64,000 bases of DNA from Vampirovibrio chlorellavorus (lineage in GTDB: Bacteria; Cyanobacteriota; Vampirovibrionia; Vampirovibrionales; Vampirovibrionaceae), in NCBI GenBank assembly GCA_003149345.1, contig QFWI01000011.1, forward strand, positions 310,001 to 374,000. The letters run 5' to 3'. The notes under the pieces were generated by a model, which worked only from the letters and a program-made list of their open reading frames with translations, did no database searches and was not told the DNA's origin. The position numbers and the translations under genes were made by a program. Below, one piece after another: positions 60,599 through 64,000 of this stretch; the first letter of the stretch is position 1; each line of letters opens with the position of its first letter.

Positions 60599-62359
60599 TT
60601 ATTTTTTCTTTTTGGGGGATGCGGCAGGCTTGGCCTTGGGGGGCTGCCGGTCGCTGGGTTTTTTGGGTGTGCCTTTAGCGGCCCCTTTTTTAGCCGGGCT
60701 TTTTAAGGGGGCGGTGGCCGGTGCTTTGGCCACTTTGCCTTTGGGAGCGGCTTTACTGGTGGTCGTGGATTTGGCTGCCGGTTTGGGAGCGCTGGCTTTT
60801 CCGCCACCCAAACTGGCGTCTTCATTCAGCAGGTACTGAACGATTGTTTTCACGGACACCCCGGTGGCCTTCTCATCCGGGGTCATGTCCGCTCCGGCGA
60901 TGTCCATGTGGGCCATGGGCATCTCATCGCTAGCACCGCTCATGACAAAGGCGGCGGCGGTTTGGGCCCCCCGGTTCTTGCGCTGGGAGGTGTTGATGAT
61001 ATCGGCTCCGTCCAGCTTGCTTTTGATGTTTTCAAAGTCGTCTTCGGTCACATCCAGGGTCTGGATGGGCTCGCCCTGAGAGCGTCCAGCCACGGCGATG
61101 CGATCCCGCAGGGCCTCATTGTTGCCCATCAGGGCAATGTAGGAGCCCACGGCCACGGAGGCCGCCCCGGTCAGGGTGGCAATGGTAATAATCTCTTCAG
61201 GCTTGCTTTCCGCCGCCTTGGTGACTGCGTCAATCAAGGTCAGACGGCCTTCGGCATCGGTGTGTCGAATTTCCACTTTCTTACCGCAGCTAGTATTCAC
61301 AATGGAATCGGGGATCATGGCGTCGCTGTCGATTTTATTGGGGGTGGCGGCCAGATAGGCGGTGACTTCAATATTTTGCGGCTGCAAGGCGGCCAATGCC
61401 TGCATGGTGGCCAAAGCCACCGCTCCGCCGGTCATATCGCCCTTCATGGTCACCATGTAATCGCCCGGTTTGACCTGGTAGCCGCCGGTATCAAAAATCA
61501 CGCTTTTGCCCACAATGGCGATTTTCTTTTTGGCCTTGCCGGATTTTGGGGCGTAGTGCAGGCTGATGAACTTGGGCGGATCGCTGGCCAGAGAGCCTTT
61601 GGCCACGGTGAAGAAGCAGGGCATGTTTTTCTCGATCCAGGCGCTGCTGCTTTGAACGTTGACTTTGATGGCGCTGTTTTTGCCAATGGTTTTGGCCTGC
61701 TCCACCAGGGTATTGGTGGTTTTCAGGTTGGAAGGGTGATTGACCAAATCTTTCACCAAACTGCGGGCTTCCGCCAGCGCTTGAGCTTGCTGCAAGGTGT
61801 TTTCCCGTTTTTTATCACTGATTAGAATGATACTATCCAGCTTGGGGCCGGGCTCTTTGGCTTCCATGGATTTATAGGTGGCCTGGAAAACGGCGTCCAC
61901 GGCCAGAGAAACGGCGGCTTCCGCGCTCAGTTTTTCAGTGGCTTCCGGTAGTAAAATGGCCACCGATTTAAAGTCTTTCAAGCCCAATAATCCGGCCAGC
62001 GCTTTGTGGGCGTTGGCTTCCCAGTGCCGGGGCAGCACTTTATCGATTTCGCCCAAGCCCACAATCACCAACCGCCGAGCGCCCAGCTTGTTAGCGGAAG
62101 ATTGCCGCACGGTCAGCGTTTTACCTTTGCTGCCGTCAAATTTTTCCTCCAGGGCAATGGCCTCAATCTCGTCTTTCAAGGTTTTGTCCAAGGTCACTGG
62201 CCACACAATGGACGCGCTGGGATCGACCTCTTTGGGGCTTTTTGCCTTGCTGTCCGCTTTGGGGGCAGGCTTTTTAAACACCGGGATGATCAGGCCATCG
62301 GCCTTGATGCTGGTGGCTTTTTCGCTGGAAAAACTAAAGCGGGTTTTGGCTGACCCCAT
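60599..62359 (-). CDS. pepA: Leucyl aminopeptidase with Lys/Ala/Pro-rich C-terminal tail
   Basis: This 586-residue M17 aminopeptidase has the metal and catalytic residues in place: VGKSVIFDTGG, QVKPGDYMVTMKGDM and HTDAEGRL (the usual Asn before TDAEGR is His). It removes N-terminal residues using two metal ions as a hexamer. The last 65-70 residues (from about 518) are an unusual basic tail rich in Lys, Ala and Pro, ending in SPKKKK and resembling histone H1. E. coli PepA binds DNA at Xer sites, so a DNA-binding tail is a notable addition. AGGAGA precedes the ATG by 8 bases. Confidence 0.92.
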   Translation of the reverse strand: MGSAKTRFSFSSEKATSIKADGLIIPVFKKPAPKADSKAKSPKEVDPSASIVWPVTLDKTLKDEIEAIALEEKFDGSKGKTLTVRQSSANKLGARRLVIVGLGEIDKVLPRHWEANAHKALAGLLGLKDFKSVAILLPEATEKLSAEAAVSLAVDAVFQATYKSMEAKEPGPKLDSIILISDKKRENTLQQAQALAEARSLVKDLVNHPSNLKTTNTLVEQAKTIGKNSAIKVNVQSSSAWIEKNMPCFFTVAKGSLASDPPKFISLHYAPKSGKAKKKIAIVGKSVIFDTGGYQVKPGDYMVTMKGDMTGGAVALATMQALAALQPQNIEVTAYLAATPNKIDSDAMIPDSIVNTSCGKKVEIRHTDAEGRLTLIDAVTKAAESKPEEIITIATLTGAASVAVGSYIALMGNNEALRDRIAVAGRSQGEPIQTLDVTEDDFENIKSKLDGADIINTSQRKNRGAQTAAAFVMSGASDEMPMAHMDIAGADMTPDEKATGVSVKTIVQYLLNEDASLGGGKASAPKPAAKSTTTSKAAPKGKVAKAPATAPLKSPAKKGAAKGTPKKPSDRQPPKAKPAASPKKKK

Positions 62360-62534
62360 GGGTAACTCTCCTAATCCTTAAAATAAAGGCCAATATAAAC
62401 CAAGTACAAGCCGACACCATTGAATCGCTGGTGTTCCAATGACTGCAAGTATCCCTATTGTACTGGATGACAGAGGCTTTGGCCCAGCGCATTTTCAAAA
62501 AAGTCCACCAGTCCACCAGGGCGGGAAGTGGGCG

Positions 62535-63422
62535 TTAAGGGGGCAGTTCTTTTTGCAGGCGCTCTCGCAGGGGCGAAACCAGCGGCGTCGGCACGCTTTG
62601 TCCCCACCACAGCTCAAAAGAGCAAATGCCTTGATAAATCAGCATATCCAGTCCATTGACCCTGAACAGGTTCCGCTGACTGGCCGCTTGCAACAACCGG
62701 GTTTCCAGCGGGCGATAAATCAAATCATACACCCAGGCGTTTTCCGGCAGGCTGTCCAGCAGTTCCGAGGGAATGGGACAAGCCTCGATCTGAGGGTACA
62801 TGCCCACCGGCGTGGTGTTAACCAGCCCGGCAAAGCCGGATAACGCCGATAAATTGTCCAAAGTCACCAGGTTGAGTTGGGTAGGGCTGTTCAACGTTCT
62901 TTTGATCAGCTGGCCATCACTGGTAATGGACAGGGCTTTGGCCGGATTGCGCACGGCAAAGGTAATGGCTTGGGTGTGGGCTTCAATCAACCCGGTCATC
63001 ACGGCTCGGGCGGAGCCGCCCGCTCCCAGAATCAGCACGTGGCTGTGAGGCAGCGCTTCCCTCACCGGGGATGGTAAGCTGCGCATGAATCCGCCAATAT
63101 CGGTGTTGTGCCCGTGTAGACGAACCCCTCCCGCTGGATCGGGTTCAAACACAATGGTATTGACCGCCCCAGCCAGTTCCGCTTCGGGACTGAGCCAATC
63201 CATGGCTTGCATGACCGCCACTTTGTGGGGAATGGTCACGTTCAAGCCCCGCACCCCTTGTTGTTTCATTCCGTGCAGGCGGGTTCGCACTTGCTCGGGA
63301 GGCAGCTCGTATTTGGCGTACTCTCCCTCCAACCCCAAGCCTCGCATGAGTTCCGCATGCAGTAAGGGAGAGAGGCTATGGGTCAGCGGATAGCCGATAA
63401 TGCCCAGTTTGAGAAAGTCCAT
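62535..63422 (-). CDS. aroE: Shikimate dehydrogenase
   Basis: This 295-residue AroE has the substrate site GYPLTHSLSP, the catalytic Lys region TIPHKVAVM, NTDIGGF and the NADP motif ILGAGGSARAV. It reduces 3-dehydroshikimate in the aromatic amino-acid pathway. The ATG is followed by DFLKLGIIGYP, which is the expected family start. It lies 30 bases after the Cys/Met PLP enzyme gene on the same strand. Confidence 0.95.
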   Translation of the reverse strand: MDFLKLGIIGYPLTHSLSPLLHAELMRGLGLEGEYAKYELPPEQVRTRLHGMKQQGVRGLNVTIPHKVAVMQAMDWLSPEAELAGAVNTIVFEPDPAGGVRLHGHNTDIGGFMRSLPSPVREALPHSHVLILGAGGSARAVMTGLIEAHTQAITFAVRNPAKALSITSDGQLIKRTLNSPTQLNLVTLDNLSALSGFAGLVNTTPVGMYPQIEACPIPSELLDSLPENAWVYDLIYRPLETRLLQAASQRNLFRVNGLDMLIYQGICSFELWWGQSVPTPLVSPLRERLQKELPP

Positions 63423-63452
63423 ATCAGTGGGTGTGCTTGACTGAATCGGATA

Positions 63453-64000
63453 TTAGACTGTGGCGGCGGATTTTTGAGAAATGGCGCTCAGGGCCTGCTC
63501 CAAGTCCGCTTTGAGATCGGCCACATCTTCAATGCCTACGGACAGACGAATCAGGTTATCGGTAATACCCAATGCCTGACGCACCTTGGGATCCACGGAC
63601 AGGTGGGTCATCAGGGCGGGGTGTTCAATCAGCGATTCCACGCCGCCCAAACTTTCAGCCAACGTGAACACTTTCACGCTTTTTAGCAACTTGCGGGCTT
63701 CCGCTTCGCCGCCTTTGACCCGAATGGAAATCATGCCGCCGCCCGCTTTCATTTGCTTTTGGGCCAAGGCGTATTGCGGATGGGAGGGCAGACCGGGATA
63801 GAACACCGCTTCCACGGCCTCGTGATTTTCCAGATATTGGGCCAGTTCCAAAGCGCTGGCGCAGTGGGCATCCATGCGCAAGCCCAGGGTTTTCAGGCCC
63901 CGCAGGGTCAGCCATGAGTTGAAGGGATCGGGGTTGGCCCCAATGGTGTTGCGGTGAAAGCGGATGACATCGTTCAGGCTGTCATCTTTCAGCACCAGCG
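63453..64000 (-). CDS. Cys/Met-metabolism PLP-dependent enzyme (3' part, cut by the window edge)
   Basis: The gene is open at the right edge, so only the C-terminal 180 or so residues are present. They match cystathionine gamma-synthase/beta-lyase-type enzymes: FNSWLTLRGLKTLGLRM, YPGLPSHPQ, FTLAESLGGVESLIEHPALMTH and a final LSVGIEDVADL segment. These enzymes act in transsulfuration and methionine synthesis. The PLP lysine lies outside the window, so the exact reaction cannot be decided. Confidence 0.92.
   Translation of the reverse strand, partial: LVLKDDSLNDVIRFHRNTIGANPDPFNSWLTLRGLKTLGLRMDAHCASALELAQYLENHEAVEAVFYPGLPSHPQYALAQKQMKAGGGMISIRVKGGEAEARKLLKSVKVFTLAESLGGVESLIEHPALMTHLSVDPKVRQALGITDNLIRLSVGIEDVADLKADLEQALSAISQKSAATV

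Overview
The window reads as a stretch of ordinary bacterial chromosome with 53 protein-coding genes (one cut by the right edge) and one tRNA gene. I see no rRNA, phage, complete insertion sequence or CRISPR array. The best guess for the organism is a non-photosynthetic relative of the cyanobacteria, of the Vampirovibrionia/Melainabacteria type. The pointers are an SLH-domain plus coiled-coil outer-membrane porin of the cyanobacterial kind, system II cytochrome c maturation (ResB/Ccs1 with CcsA), a SpoIID/LytB protein, and a Gram-negative style cell-envelope gene set. This placement is inference from gene families, not from a marker gene.

Layout. Bases 1-14,200 are a surface-polysaccharide locus. 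Five genes on the + strand (two sugar-nucleotide SDR enzymes, a glycosyltransferase-like protein, a methyltransferase, a second glycosyltransferase-like protein) face six genes on the - strand. The - strand set is a WecB/WbpI-type UDP-GlcNAc 2-epimerase, an MsbA-like ABC exporter, a GT4 glycosyltransferase, a WbpA-type UDP-GlcNAc 6-dehydrogenase, a WbpB/WlbA-type oxidoreductase and a WbpD/WlbB-type N-acetyltransferase. Together the - strand enzymes cover most of the route to a UDP-2,3-diacetamido-uronic acid, but the 3-aminotransferase is missing from the window. A tRNA-Val(GAC) and a structured intergenic block follow.

Bases 14,900-27,000 hold a heterodimeric ABC exporter, an aldo/keto reductase, a DUF547 protein, a Crp/Fnr regulator, TrmL, MreB, CutA, a Thr/Ala/Glu-rich lipoprotein, HemD and an O-methyltransferase. 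Bases 27,000-41,300 hold a NrtR-like Nudix/wHTH protein with a palindrome inside its predicted promoter, the SLH porin, AlaS, a STAS protein, a J-domain protein, the ResB-CcsA pair, a TPR protein and Ndk. Bases 41,400-50,700 hold an Asp/Gly-rich protein, LeuB, an unusual tandem (double-length) malic enzyme, a two-component system and a GT2-like protein. Bases 50,700-64,000 hold IspE, RsmA and a ROK kinase in one unit. They are followed by a DUF1573-dihaem cytochrome c fusion, a HEAT-repeat protein, the NAD(P)HX repair enzyme, SpoIID, leucyl aminopeptidase with a histone-H1-like tail, AroE and the end of a Cys/Met-metabolism PLP enzyme.

What stands out: (i) the 839-residue tandem malic enzyme, whose two copies are offset by a constant 425 residues at the aligned motifs; (ii) three unrelated long inverted repeats of about 140-155 bp, each sitting next to the 3' end of a gene and resembling MITEs or large hairpins; (iii) a promoter-embedded palindrome upstream of the NrtR-like gene; (iv) the DUF1573-cytochrome fusion with two closely spaced haem motifs in the same window as the Ccs maturation genes; (v) two paralogous glycosyltransferase-like proteins around a methyltransferase, with zinc-ribbon modules. 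The first 6 kb look visibly AT-richer than the rest, which fits a laterally acquired polysaccharide cluster.
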